From: a virus
Reading direction: 5' to 3' (one strand)
DNA: 32,910 nucleotides
IMG/VR virus record: IMGVR_UViG_3300037193_002217
Span: 1-32,910 of that record
The translations under genes were made by a program, and so were the position numbers. The stretch's first letter is position 1. Each line of letters opens with the position of its first letter. The notes beneath the pieces are model-generated. The model searched no databases, was not told the origin of the DNA, and saw only the letters and a list, made by a program, of their open reading frames with translations. Of this stretch, positions 23,214 through 30,304 are shown one piece after another.

Positions 23214-24098
23214 TTGGGATTCCTCGACTTTTTCAGCGGCGGCAGCTCGGCGAAGACCAGCGCGCGCGCTCCGTCCAAGGCCGAAAAGACGATCAGCAAG
23301 AACATCGCCGCGCAGTCGACGCAGGCGATGCCGCTCTTCGAGCAGCTGCTGGCGCAGTCGCGCGGGCAGCAGGGCTTCAACGACCAGCTTTTCTCGCAGT
23401 TTCAGCGCGAGCTGGCGGGCGAGAGCGCGGCGCTGCCGCCGGAGCTGCAGGGGCTCATGGCGGCGCAGCAGCAGCTCGAGGCCTTCGGGCTTGGCGGGGA
23501 CGATGCGGCGCTGATCCAGCAGGCGCTCGGGCTGGCGGGCCGGGGCACGGGCGCGACGCCGGAGCAGCTCGCGCAGATCCAGCAGGCGACCGACCTGGCG
23601 ATCCAGGGCGGCCTCTCCGACCTGGGCCGATTCCGGGACGACACGCTGCAGACGATCGCGCAGAACAGCGCGGCGCGCGGGCTGCGGCCGACCGACACGC
23701 CGATCTGGAATCAGAGCGGGCAGTTCGGCCTCGAGATGAACCGGCAGGCGGAGCAGATGGTGCGGGGGCTGCGGCAGCAGCAGGCGCAGCAGATCCTGCA
23801 GTTTCCGCTGCAGGCGGGCGCGTTCGAGATGCAGCAGCTCGGCGGGGCCTCGGACATGGCGAACCGGCGCGCGGCGTTCCTGCAGAACCTGGATGCGTCG
23901 AACCAGGAAGCGCGGATGAACTTCGGGCGCGGGCTCACGGCGACGGGGCTGGGGATCGCGCAGGGCTTCTCGGGCGCGGACTCGCTGGGCCCGCTGATCT
24001 CGCAGCGCAACTTCCAGAGCGGCAAGGTTTCGCAGGCGAACCAGCCGAGCGGCGCTCAGCTCCTCTCGAGCTTGCTGCCCAAGACCGGGGCGATGTAA
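23214..24098 (+). CDS. Putative internal virion / ejection protein 1
   Basis: Start is TTG 23214 behind AGGGAGGGGG. The product (MGFLDFFSGGSSAKTSARAP) has a short hydrophobic N-terminus and is otherwise helical, rich in Gln, Leu and Ala (QSRGQQGFNDQLFSQFQREL). Its Gly-Leu-Gly segments resemble phage DNA-ejection proteins such as the P22 gp7/gp16/gp20 group in position and composition. At 294 residues it is of typical size. It heads a run of five such genes after the fibre. The functional call is from context. Confidence 0.6.
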   Translation: MGFLDFFSGGSSAKTSARAPSKAEKTISKNIAAQSTQAMPLFEQLLAQSRGQQGFNDQLFSQFQRELAGESAALPPELQGLMAAQQQLEAFGLGGDDAALIQQALGLAGRGTGATPEQLAQIQQATDLAIQGGLSDLGRFRDDTLQTIAQNSAARGLRPTDTPIWNQSGQFGLEMNRQAEQMVRGLRQQQAQQILQFPLQAGAFEMQQLGGASDMANRRAAFLQNLDASNQEARMNFGRGLTATGLGIAQGFSGADSLGPLISQRNFQSGKVSQANQPSGAQLLSSLLPKTGAM

Positions 24099-24111
24099 GG
24101 GAGCCGGAAAG

Positions 24112-24783
24112 ATGGCAGAGAAGAAGGGCCTTGGGATTGCGGCACCACGGCCGGCCGAGGGGGCGGATAGCGGCGGCGGCGGGCTGGTGGCGGACCTCAT
24201 GCGCGTGCTGAGTGCGCTCACTTCACCCTCGAAGAGCCCGCCTGAGCAGCTCCCTGGCCTGGGCCGGCCGGACGAATTCTCGGGCTGGATGAGTCCGCCC
24301 ACCTGGCGCGGCCCGCACCAGCTATCCCAGGGCGAAGCGCGCGGCCAGGTGTTCGACATGGCGGACAAGGGCGTGGGCCGCTTCCGCATGATGGATCCCG
24401 GCCCTCGAGACGCGGCCGGTCCCGTGGGTGGCGAGCTCGGCCCGCCGATCGAACCGAGTGCCTCGCATCAGCTGCAGATCCTGCTGCGGGCCTTGAGCGG
24501 CGCTTTGGGCGGCGGCGGAGAAATGGACTCGCCGCCGCCGCGGCAGTTGCCTGGACTCGGCGCTGACAACGGCGGGGTATTTGGCTGGCCGGGGCCTGGA
24601 GACTCCCGGGGGCGGCTGAATCCCGAAGAGGTGTACGCCCAGGTCTTTGGGTCCGGGAATCGCCCTGTGGCGGACTACTGGCCGGCGCCTGGGCCTGTGG
24701 GCGGCCGCCTGGGCCAGCCAGTCCCTCCAAGCGCTTCGCACGAGCTGCAGATCCTCCTGCGAGCGCTGGGCGGCGGGAACTAG
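24112..24783 (+). CDS. Internal-duplication protein, probable virion component
   Basis: ATG 24112 follows AAGGGAGCC. The 223-residue product consists of two similar modules, residues 44-134 and 143-223. Each contains QLPGLG, a GWxxP-like turn, a xxAQVF or RGQVF strand, PGPVGGxLG and a shared ending SASHxLQILLRAL. A third partial copy (residues 24-51, with LVADLMRVLSAL and QLPGLG) precedes them. The repetition implies duplication of a 90-residue unit whose end is an amphipathic helix that could lie on a membrane or pack against its copies. No family recognised. Located between internal virion genes. Confidence 0.7.
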   Translation: MAEKKGLGIAAPRPAEGADSGGGGLVADLMRVLSALTSPSKSPPEQLPGLGRPDEFSGWMSPPTWRGPHQLSQGEARGQVFDMADKGVGRFRMMDPGPRDAAGPVGGELGPPIEPSASHQLQILLRALSGALGGGGEMDSPPPRQLPGLGADNGGVFGWPGPGDSRGRLNPEEVYAQVFGSGNRPVADYWPAPGPVGGRLGQPVPPSASHELQILLRALGGGN

Positions 24784-24791
24784 GAGGCGCC

Positions 24792-25550
24792 ATGTTTCAG
24801 GCACTCGGAAGCGTTCTCTCGGCGCTGGGCAGCGCGGCGAGCTCGGTGGGCTCGGCGGCCGGCAGCGCGGCGAGTTCGGTCGGCAGCGCAGGCACGGGAG
24901 CAGCGAGCGCGCTGGGCACGGGGGCGACGACCGCGCTGGGCGGCGCAGGCTCGGCGCTCGGCAGCGCAGGCACGGGGGCGACGACCGCGCTGGGCGGCGC
25001 AGGCTCGGCGCTCGGCAGCGGCGCGCTCGGGAGCGTGGCCACCGGCGCGGGCGGCGGGCTCGCCAAGAACTTCGGGCAGATCCTGCAGGGGCTCGGGGGG
25101 CTCTTCAAGGGCGGCGGCGGCGCGAGCGGCGGCGGGCTCGGCATGGCGAGCGCGGCGGGGCCGCTGGAGGGCCTGGGCGGCGCGGGCGCCATGCCGACGA
25201 TGGCCTCGAACTTCTCGAAGATTTTCCCGGCGGCGACGAGCGCGGGGGCGCCGGGGCCGATGGCGGGGCTGGGCGGCGCGGGGCCGATGCCGTCGATGGC
25301 GGGCAACTTCGCGCAGGTGTTCCCCGCGGCGCAGCAGGGCTTCGGGCTCGGGATGGCGGGCGGCGGCGGCGCGGGCCCGGGCGGCGGCCAGTTCGACTTC
25401 CAGAAGCTGCTCGAGTATGCGCGGCAGGTGAGCTCGATGGGCGGCGGCGGCGGGGGCGGGCAGCAGCAACAGCAGCAGCAGCAGGCGCCGCCGGCGCACC
25501 CCGGTCTGGACCCGGTGCTGCTGCAGCTGCTGCTCGGGCAGCGGGTGTAG
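24792..25550 (+). CDS. Gly/Ala/Ser-rich repetitive virion protein
   Basis: ATG 24792 is preceded by AGGAGGCGCC. The first 90 residues are Ala/Gly/Ser low-complexity sequence with two 18-residue copies of GTGATTALGGAGSALGS. A hydrophobic stretch and repeated FxKIFPAA / FAQVFPAA blocks follow, about 33 residues apart. The C-terminus has eight Gln residues in a row and a final hydrophobic helix (LDPVLLQLLLGQ). Sequences like this form amyloid-like or glycine-zipper membrane structures in phage ejection proteins. It lies among the internal virion genes; function is inferred. Confidence 0.6.
   Translation: MFQALGSVLSALGSAASSVGSAAGSAASSVGSAGTGAASALGTGATTALGGAGSALGSAGTGATTALGGAGSALGSGALGSVATGAGGGLAKNFGQILQGLGGLFKGGGGASGGGLGMASAAGPLEGLGGAGAMPTMASNFSKIFPAATSAGAPGPMAGLGGAGPMPSMAGNFAQVFPAAQQGFGLGMAGGGGAGPGGGQFDFQKLLEYARQVSSMGGGGGGGQQQQQQQQAPPAHPGLDPVLLQLLLGQRV
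24916..25023 (+). repeat. 54-bp tandem repeat, two copies
   Basis: Two adjacent copies of a 54-base unit (24916-24969 and 24970-25023), identical for about the first 51 bases. They encode the doubled 18-residue unit GTGATTALGGAGSALGSA/G of the host gene. Because the period is a multiple of three, copy-number change would keep the frame, so this is a likely site of phage-to-phage length variation. The almost perfect identity implies a recent duplication, or gene conversion. Confidence 0.75.
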
Positions 25551-25561
25551 GAGGCCGCGCA

Positions 25562-27079
25562 GTGGCGGACTGGCTGAGCACGATCGGCGGGGCGCTGCAG
25601 CAGGCGGGCGGGCTCGGGCTCGCCGGCGCGCAGGGGCTCGCGAAGGGCCTGGGCCTGGTGCAGGAGCGCCGGGAGCCCGGGCTCTTCGGCGTGCCGCAGC
25701 ACCGGCCGGAGGATCTGTCGGACCTGAATCCGGTGCAGCGCCTGGTGTCGCGCCTCCATGACAGCGTCGCTTCCCTCGAGGGCACGCCGGACGCGATGCT
25801 CCCGAGCGCGCAGGCGCGGCAGCAGCGCGCGCAGCAGAACTCGCAGCGGATGGGCGCCTACAAGCAGGGCATCGAGATGCTCGAGCAGTTCGACGGGATT
25901 CGCGATCGCGCTCGCCCGTCGGACTACGACCGCATCGACGCGCTGCTGAAGAGGCGCTTCGGCGAGCTTGCGGGCGGGAAGGCGGGGGAGGCCGACGAGT
26001 TCTACGACACGTTCATGTCCAGTCGCGGGCTCACGCCAGCGCTGCTCGAGCTTGCGCAGGCAGACCCCGGCGCGCAGCAGCTCTTGGCGGCGGGCGGCAC
26101 GATGGGCGACCTGCGCAAGTACCTCACGGCGCCGGAGCGGTTGGTGGGAGCGTTTCAGCGTGCCGACGCGCGCCACCTGGCGCCGGGCCGGAACAAGCTG
26201 GAAGCGATCACGAACACGAAGGACCCGGAGCTGCGCCGGGAGCTCGCCGCACGGATCCAGAAGGCCGGCGGCCGCCCGACGCTGCAGATGATCCGCGACA
26301 TGGCGGAGGCGGGGCTCGTGCCCGACGGGATGCTGCCCACCACGAACGAGTGGGAGGCGCTGCAGCGCAACGAGGAGGGCCTGGCGGAGGCGGGCTTCCA
26401 GGCATCGCCCGAAGTGCTCAAGCGGCGGGAGCAGGGCTACACCTCCGACCTGAAGCAGAAAGAGGACGCGAACCGCATCTCGCTCGAGCACAAGGCGCGC
26501 ATGGAGCAGATCGAGCTCGAGGCGTTTCTGGATCCGAAGGACCGCGGGATCACCCCCGGCAAAGAGCTCGAGTTCACGAAGTGGATCGAGACGAAGCGGC
26601 AGCCGTTCTTCCGCGCAGAGGCGGAGATCCAGAAGGCGATGCGCGCGCCGATGAACGGTTATGGCGACATCCAGGCGCTCTTCGCGTTCATGCACCAGCA
26701 GGACGATTCGGCCGTGAAGGAGGGCGAGTACGCGGTGGCGCGCGCAGCGCAGAGCGCGCTCGCCCGCCTCGAGACGGCGGCCTCTGGGATCACCGAGGGC
26801 CGGCAGCTCGGCGACGAGGCGCGCAAGCAGATCCGCGGGATCATGGTCGACTTCCTGGACTCGGTGCGCGGGCAGCACAAGGGCTTCCTGAAGCGGATGA
26901 TCCAGGCTTCGGGGAAGCAGGGGCTCGACACGGACTCGGTGATGCCGGGTGCAGTGGACTTCGTGAACCAGCCCGACGTCGCGCCGGTGGGCCCGCCGCA
27001 GGTGAAGGTGCTGCCGGGCGGCGAGCAGGTGCTGGTGCAGGAGCTGGAGGACGGCTCCTTCGTCGAGGTGGTGCAGTAG
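25562..27079 (+). CDS. Putative large internal virion protein, 505 aa
   Basis: I start at GTG 25562, which has TAGGAGG upstream and follows the previous stop by 11 bases. Upstream in-frame sequence as far as 24647 overlaps two other genes and is not protein-like. The product opens with a Gly/Ala-rich helix (GGALQQAGGLGLAGAQGLAK), then is a long helical protein with charged heptads (ISLEHKARMEQIELEAF, EGEYAVARAAQSALARL). The C-terminus is strand-rich. Composition and position resemble internal virion/DNA-ejection proteins. No transglycosylase signature is seen. Confidence 0.65.
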   Translation: MADWLSTIGGALQQAGGLGLAGAQGLAKGLGLVQERREPGLFGVPQHRPEDLSDLNPVQRLVSRLHDSVASLEGTPDAMLPSAQARQQRAQQNSQRMGAYKQGIEMLEQFDGIRDRARPSDYDRIDALLKRRFGELAGGKAGEADEFYDTFMSSRGLTPALLELAQADPGAQQLLAAGGTMGDLRKYLTAPERLVGAFQRADARHLAPGRNKLEAITNTKDPELRRELAARIQKAGGRPTLQMIRDMAEAGLVPDGMLPTTNEWEALQRNEEGLAEAGFQASPEVLKRREQGYTSDLKQKEDANRISLEHKARMEQIELEAFLDPKDRGITPGKELEFTKWIETKRQPFFRAEAEIQKAMRAPMNGYGDIQALFAFMHQQDDSAVKEGEYAVARAAQSALARLETAASGITEGRQLGDEARKQIRGIMVDFLDSVRGQHKGFLKRMIQASGKQGLDTDSVMPGAVDFVNQPDVAPVGPPQVKVLPGGEQVLVQELEDGSFVEVVQ

Positions 27080-28555
27080 ATGGCGGAGGAGCCGAAGCCG
27101 CGCGCGCCGCGACGCTTCTCGCCGGGGGACTTCGCGGCGTCGCCGCCGGCGGAGCCTGCCGCCGCGCCCGCCCCCGCTGCACCTCCGCCGGTGCCCGTCG
27201 AGCAGCAGCAGCAGCGCGCGCCGCGGACCTTCTCGGGATCCGACTTCGTGGGTGGGCAGCAGGAGAAGAAGGAGAGCGGTGCGCGGCGGCCCCCTCTCGC
27301 AGGATTCCCCGGTGCGCCTGTGGAGCCCATCGGCGCGGAGCTGAAGTACAAGACGCCCGAGGAGCAGGCGCGCGCGAAGCGTCTACTCCTCGAGATCGGC
27401 GTGCCGACCGTCGCAGGGCTGTTCATGGGCCCGGAGATGGCCGTGCCGACGCGCCTCGCGATCATGGCGGCCCTGGGCGGCGGGGCGAGCGCTGGCGGCC
27501 TGCTCGTGGAGCCACCGAAGGACGCAACCGAGGGTGCGACGCGCGTCGGTGTCGGGGCGCTGTCGGGCGCCGGCGGCGAGGCCCTGGGGCTCGGGCTGGC
27601 CGCGGGTGCGCGCGCCGCGGCGCCGCCGCTGCGGCGGTTCGCGGAGAATCAGGGGATGCGTGCGCTCGGCCTGATGTACTCCAACCTGCGGCGCCTCGGC
27701 TCGGACTTCATGAACAGCGGGCGCAGGACCGCGCGCGCCGCGCTCGACGAGGGCGTGCTCTCTCCGCTCGCCAACTCGGAGACGATGGCCGGCCGGGCGC
27801 AGGCGGTGGCCGATCGCACCGGCGCATCGGTCCGCGCGACGCGCGACGCGATCGACGCCTCGGGCGCACCCGGCGTGGATGCGGGCCGCATCATGGGCGA
27901 GATCGATCAGCTGCTGAACAACTGGCGGCCGGGGATCAGCGACGAGGCGGTGCTCAATCGGCACCTGGGCGACACACTGCAGGACGTGCTGGCGCACTCG
28001 GACTCGCAGGCGACGCTCAGCATGGCCGACATCGCGGCTCTCAAGCAGCTACTCGCCCGGCGCGCGAACTTCCACGCGGCGCCGAATCCCAGCTCGCGCG
28101 GCGCAGACCTGGCGGGCCAGAGCGAGCTCGCGCGCGGCGTGGCGCAGGGCTTCGAGGAAGCGCAGGCGGCTTCGAACCTCACGCTCGAGGAGTTCGAGCA
28201 GTTCATCCGCGACAAGCAGCTCCACGGCGCGATGCAGGAGCTGATCGACCCGGCCTACGGCGCGCTCACCGCCCGGGTGGCCCGCGACGCAGGGAACAGC
28301 CAAGCGGGCCTGCTGCCCACCGTGGCCGCCGCTGGGCGTGACCCGGTGTCGGCGCTCGGGACGCTTCTCGCCGCGCGCACGCTCTCACAGCGGGGAAACC
28401 AGGTCGCTGCCGTGGGCGCGGACCGCTTGGCCGAGAAGCTACTCACGCCGGAGCTGCAGGCGGCGCTCATCGCCCTGATGCAGAGCGGCGCCCAGGCCGC
28501 TACGCAAGGCTCGCGCTCCCCGGAAGGCGGCCTGGGGATCGCTACAGCCCGTTGA
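27080..28555 (+). CDS. Putative internal virion protein with glycine-zipper segment
   Basis: ATG 27080 starts directly after the preceding stop. The N-terminus has two copies of a short motif, APRRFSPGDF at residues 9-18 and APRTFSGSDF at about 47-56, separated by an Ala/Pro-rich linker. Residues 150-175 (GVGALSGAGGEALGLGLAAG) form a small-residue helix with Gly spacing typical of glycine zippers that insert in membranes. The rest is helical. It probably takes part in DNA ejection across the cell envelope, like the large internal proteins of short-tailed phages. It is the last rightward structural gene. Confidence 0.65.
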   Translation: MAEEPKPRAPRRFSPGDFAASPPAEPAAAPAPAAPPPVPVEQQQQRAPRTFSGSDFVGGQQEKKESGARRPPLAGFPGAPVEPIGAELKYKTPEEQARAKRLLLEIGVPTVAGLFMGPEMAVPTRLAIMAALGGGASAGGLLVEPPKDATEGATRVGVGALSGAGGEALGLGLAAGARAAAPPLRRFAENQGMRALGLMYSNLRRLGSDFMNSGRRTARAALDEGVLSPLANSETMAGRAQAVADRTGASVRATRDAIDASGAPGVDAGRIMGEIDQLLNNWRPGISDEAVLNRHLGDTLQDVLAHSDSQATLSMADIAALKQLLARRANFHAAPNPSSRGADLAGQSELARGVAQGFEEAQAASNLTLEEFEQFIRDKQLHGAMQELIDPAYGALTARVARDAGNSQAGLLPTVAAAGRDPVSALGTLLAARTLSQRGNQVAAVGADRLAEKLLTPELQAALIALMQSGAQAATQGSRSPEGGLGIATAR

Positions 28556-28619
28556 TCTTGCGCGTCAGGATGTAGTGGAGCGCGGCGATGCCGACGAGAG
28601 CGAGCACGATTGTTTTCAT
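28542..28619 (-). CDS. Possible 25-residue membrane peptide, antisense
   Basis: On the minus strand ATG 28619 opens a frame encoding MKTIVLALVGIAALHYILTR plus KINGL before TAG. Residues 3-18 are an uninterrupted hydrophobic helix, with Lys residues at the ends, which is a clean single-pass design. The gene overlaps the end of the rightward virion gene by 14 bases and otherwise fills the gap before 28634. CACAAT sits six bases before the ATG, like the -10 elements of other apparently leaderless genes here. There is no Shine-Dalgarno and no convincing -35, so translation is not certain. Confidence 0.4.
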   Translation of the reverse strand: MKTIVLALVGIAALHYILTRKINGL

Positions 28620-28633
28620 GTGGGGATTGTGCC

Positions 28634-28981
28634 ATGGACGCCGACCGATCGCTCTTTGAGGAGGCGCAGCGGGTGCGCAAGGAGCGCGCGCTGCGCAAGC
28701 GCTGGGCCGGCAAGTGCTACGTGTGCCGCAAGCGGCCGATGCGCAACGGCGGCAGTAAGTGCCGGGAGTGCCACGCTGCGCGCGAGCGCAAGACGCAGCC
28801 GCGGCGGGAGAAGCGCCGGACGGCGCGCGCGCGCGCTGCCCGCGCGGCGGCTGCACAGGCCGCCACGGTGGCCGGGCTCACGGCTCTGCGCCAGAAGAAG
28901 AGCGCCAGGGCGCCCAAGCCGCCGCGCACCAAGCCGCGGCGGGGCGAGAATCCCGCCTACGACCTGGAGCTACAGGGGTAG
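28634..28981 (+). CDS. Zinc-finger basic protein, 115 aa
   Basis: ATG 28634 is preferred (MDADRSLFEEAQRVRKERAL); upstream in-frame codons exist from 28610. Residues 30-50 include CYVCRKRPMRNGGSKCRECH, a CxxC-x12-CxxC arrangement followed by His, typical of a small zinc ribbon. The C-terminal half is Arg/Lys/Ala-rich and likely disordered or nucleic-acid binding. It lies between the virion operon and the toxin-antitoxin pair, with no obvious partner. Function unknown; an RNA- or DNA-binding role is likely from composition. Confidence 0.6.
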   Translation: MDADRSLFEEAQRVRKERALRKRWAGKCYVCRKRPMRNGGSKCRECHAARERKTQPRREKRRTARARAARAAAAQAATVAGLTALRQKKSARAPKPPRTKPRRGENPAYDLELQG

Positions 28982-28994
28982 CGGCCCCCAGGAC

Positions 28995-29024
28995 AGTTGA
29001 CTTTACGTCAACTCCTGCTAAGCT
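28995..29024 (+). promoter_or_regulatory. Toxin-antitoxin promoter with palindromic operator
   Basis: AGTTGAC (28995-29001), spacer TTTAC, and GTCAACT (29007-29013) form a perfect 7-bp inverted repeat. It overlaps a -35 hexamer TTGACT (28997-29002); with a 16-base spacer the -10 would be TAAGCT (29019-29024), and the toxin ATG follows after six bases. The predicted transcript start falls on the start codon, so the mRNA would be leaderless; no ribosome-binding site is present. The palindrome is a natural operator for the antitoxin, as in MqsRA and related systems. Confidence 0.7.
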
Positions 29025-29030
29025 GCTCCT

Positions 29031-29312
29031 ATGACTGGAGCGCCACTCGGGCCTGCGGATGCGAAGGCTCTCATTCGCGAGGCCCTCGAGTGCGGCGAAT
29101 TCCGCTGGAGCCGGCATGCCCTGGAGGAGCTCGCGAAAGACGAGCTCGGCACGCCGGACGCCCTCAATGTCCTGCGCGCCGGCGTGGTGGAGCCGGCGGA
29201 GTGGGAGGGCGGCGAGTGGCGCTACCGGGTGCGCACGGCGCGGATGGTGGTGGTGATCGCCTTCGTCGAGGGCGGCCTGCGCATCGTGACGGCGTGGAGG
29301 ATCAGGCCATGA
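29031..29312 (+). CDS. DUF4258-type toxin (MqsR/RelE-like fold)
   Basis: ATG 29031 has no Shine-Dalgarno; see the promoter entry. The 93-residue protein matches the DUF4258 layout: FRWSRHALEELAKDEL (helix with Arg28-His29), GVVEPAEW, strands WRYRVRTARMVVVIAFVEG and a final LRIVTAWRIRP. Proteins of this type paired with a YgiT-type zinc finger/Xre antitoxin are MqsR-like toxins; MqsR cuts mRNA. Here the neighbour is exactly such an antitoxin. The ATGA overlap with it gives coupled translation. Toxicity of this protein is inferred, not shown. Confidence 0.8.
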   Translation: MTGAPLGPADAKALIREALECGEFRWSRHALEELAKDELGTPDALNVLRAGVVEPAEWEGGEWRYRVRTARMVVVIAFVEGGLRIVTAWRIRP

Positions 29313-29797
29313 AGTGCAACCAGTGCGGTGCGGCGCAGATGCGCGAGCAGGTGGAGACGGTGCGCTACGAGGGCTGCGGGCTCGACGGCATCCACCTCGA
29401 GAACGTGCGGGTCTGGCGCTGCCCGCAGTGCGGCGAGTGGGAGGTCGCGATCCCGCGGATCGAGAGCTTGCACCGCTCGATCGCGATGCACCTGGCGGAG
29501 CGCCCGGAGCGACTCGGTCCGAAGGAGGTCCGGTTCCTGCGCAAGTACCTCGGGCTCTCCAGCACGGACTTCGCCGCTCGGGTGGGCGTCGACAAGGCGA
29601 CGGTGTCGCGCTGGGAGAGAGTGGACGCGCCGATGGCGATGGGCCCGCAGATGGAGCGGCTGCTGCGGGTGCTCGTGCTGAGCGAGAAGCCCGTCGAGAG
29701 CTACCCGCTCAGCGCGATGGCCGCGCAGGAGGCGGCCGCGTCGGCGATGCGCTGGGCGCTCGACTCGCGTGGCTGGAGGCGTCAGGGCGCGGCGTGA
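29309..29797 (+). CDS. MqsA-like antitoxin with zinc finger and Xre HTH
   Basis: ATG 29309 overlaps the toxin stop (ATGA). The N-terminal domain has Cys3, Cys6, Cys38 and Cys41 (CNQC ... CPQC), the YgiT/MqsA-type zinc site that binds the toxin. The C-terminal half has an Xre helix-turn-helix at about residues 72-104 (EVRFLRKYLGLSSTDFAARV, then DKATVSRWER), matching MqsA. A 50-residue C-terminal extension beyond the HTH is longer than in E. coli MqsA. It would neutralise the toxin and bind the 28995-29013 palindrome. The gene ends convergent with, and overlapping by 16 bases, the leftward operon. Confidence 0.85.
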   Translation: MKCNQCGAAQMREQVETVRYEGCGLDGIHLENVRVWRCPQCGEWEVAIPRIESLHRSIAMHLAERPERLGPKEVRFLRKYLGLSSTDFAARVGVDKATVSRWERVDAPMAMGPQMERLLRVLVLSEKPVESYPLSAMAAQEAAASAMRWALDSRGWRRQGAA

Positions 29798-30054
29798 AGT
29801 CCCGCACCTAGCTGCTGCCGCGTGCGGGGCCGCATGCACTCCGGCCACGACTTGCCGCGATCGATGCGGTGCACGAGCTCGTACTTCAGGCCGAGCTGGC
29901 GGGCGATCTCGGTGCGCGGCACACCCTCGGCGAGCAGCTTGCGCACCGCGGTCACCGTCTCCCAGGTCACCTTGGCACGCTTGTTGCGCTCGCCCGAGGT
30001 GTCGTACTTGGGCACGGCGAAGCGCGTGAACTCGCGCAGCTGCCCGCGGGACAC
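29782..30054 (-). CDS. Small HTH protein at the end of the leftward operon
   Basis: GTG 30054 lies one base after the stop of the preceding leftward gene. The 90-residue product has a helix-turn-helix of the Hin/Psq style at about residues 28-70 (TWETVTAVRKLLAEGVPRTE, then IARQLGLKYELVHRIDRGKSW). The layout resembles that of the leftward HTH protein at 5054-5389, but identity is low. The remaining residues are basic and disordered. It may be a DNA-binding regulator or a recombination accessory. Its 3' end overlaps the convergent antitoxin gene by 16 bases. Confidence 0.7.
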   Translation of the reverse strand: MSRGQLREFTRFAVPKYDTSGERNKRAKVTWETVTAVRKLLAEGVPRTEIARQLGLKYELVHRIDRGKSWPECMRPRTRQQLGAGLHAAP

Positions 30055-30055
30055 G

Positions 30056-30295
30056 TCAGCCGCCGATCACCCAGCGGCGCCAGGCCATGCCGAGCGCGCC
30101 AGTCGCGAGCCCGATTGCGCCTGCGATCAGCTCCGCGCCGCCGTCGATCATGTCGTCGGGCACGTCGATGATCCCATTGTGGCTGAGTACTCGCACTGCA
30201 ATGTAGGAGACCAGGCCGGCGAGCGAGCTGTGCCGGGTGAAGCTGCCGCCGGGGGTGTCCTCGCGCGGGCTGAGCTGGCGTAGCACTACGGGCAT
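30056..30295 (-). CDS. Small two-helix membrane protein, holin candidate
   Basis: I start at ATG 30295 because AGGAGG is five bases upstream; the GTG at 30298 is too close to that site. The 79-residue product has a moderately hydrophobic helix at 22-38 (SSLAGLVSYIAVRVL) and a clearer one at 53-70 (GAELIAGAIGLATGALGMAW) followed by Arg-Arg-Trp. Small phage proteins with two such helices near lysis or replication genes are often holin-like, but no endolysin is next to it, so the role is open. It lies in the leftward operon. Confidence 0.5.
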   Translation of the reverse strand: MPVVLRQLSPREDTPGGSFTRHSSLAGLVSYIAVRVLSHNGIIDVPDDMIDGGAELIAGAIGLATGALGMAWRRWVIGG

Positions 30296-30304
30296 CACGT
30301 CCTC

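Noticed and set aside
24647-25561. N-terminal extension of the 25562-27079 gene
   Set aside because: The extension overlaps two convincing genes and translates to Arg/Gly-rich noise; GTG 25562 has a proper AGGAGG site.
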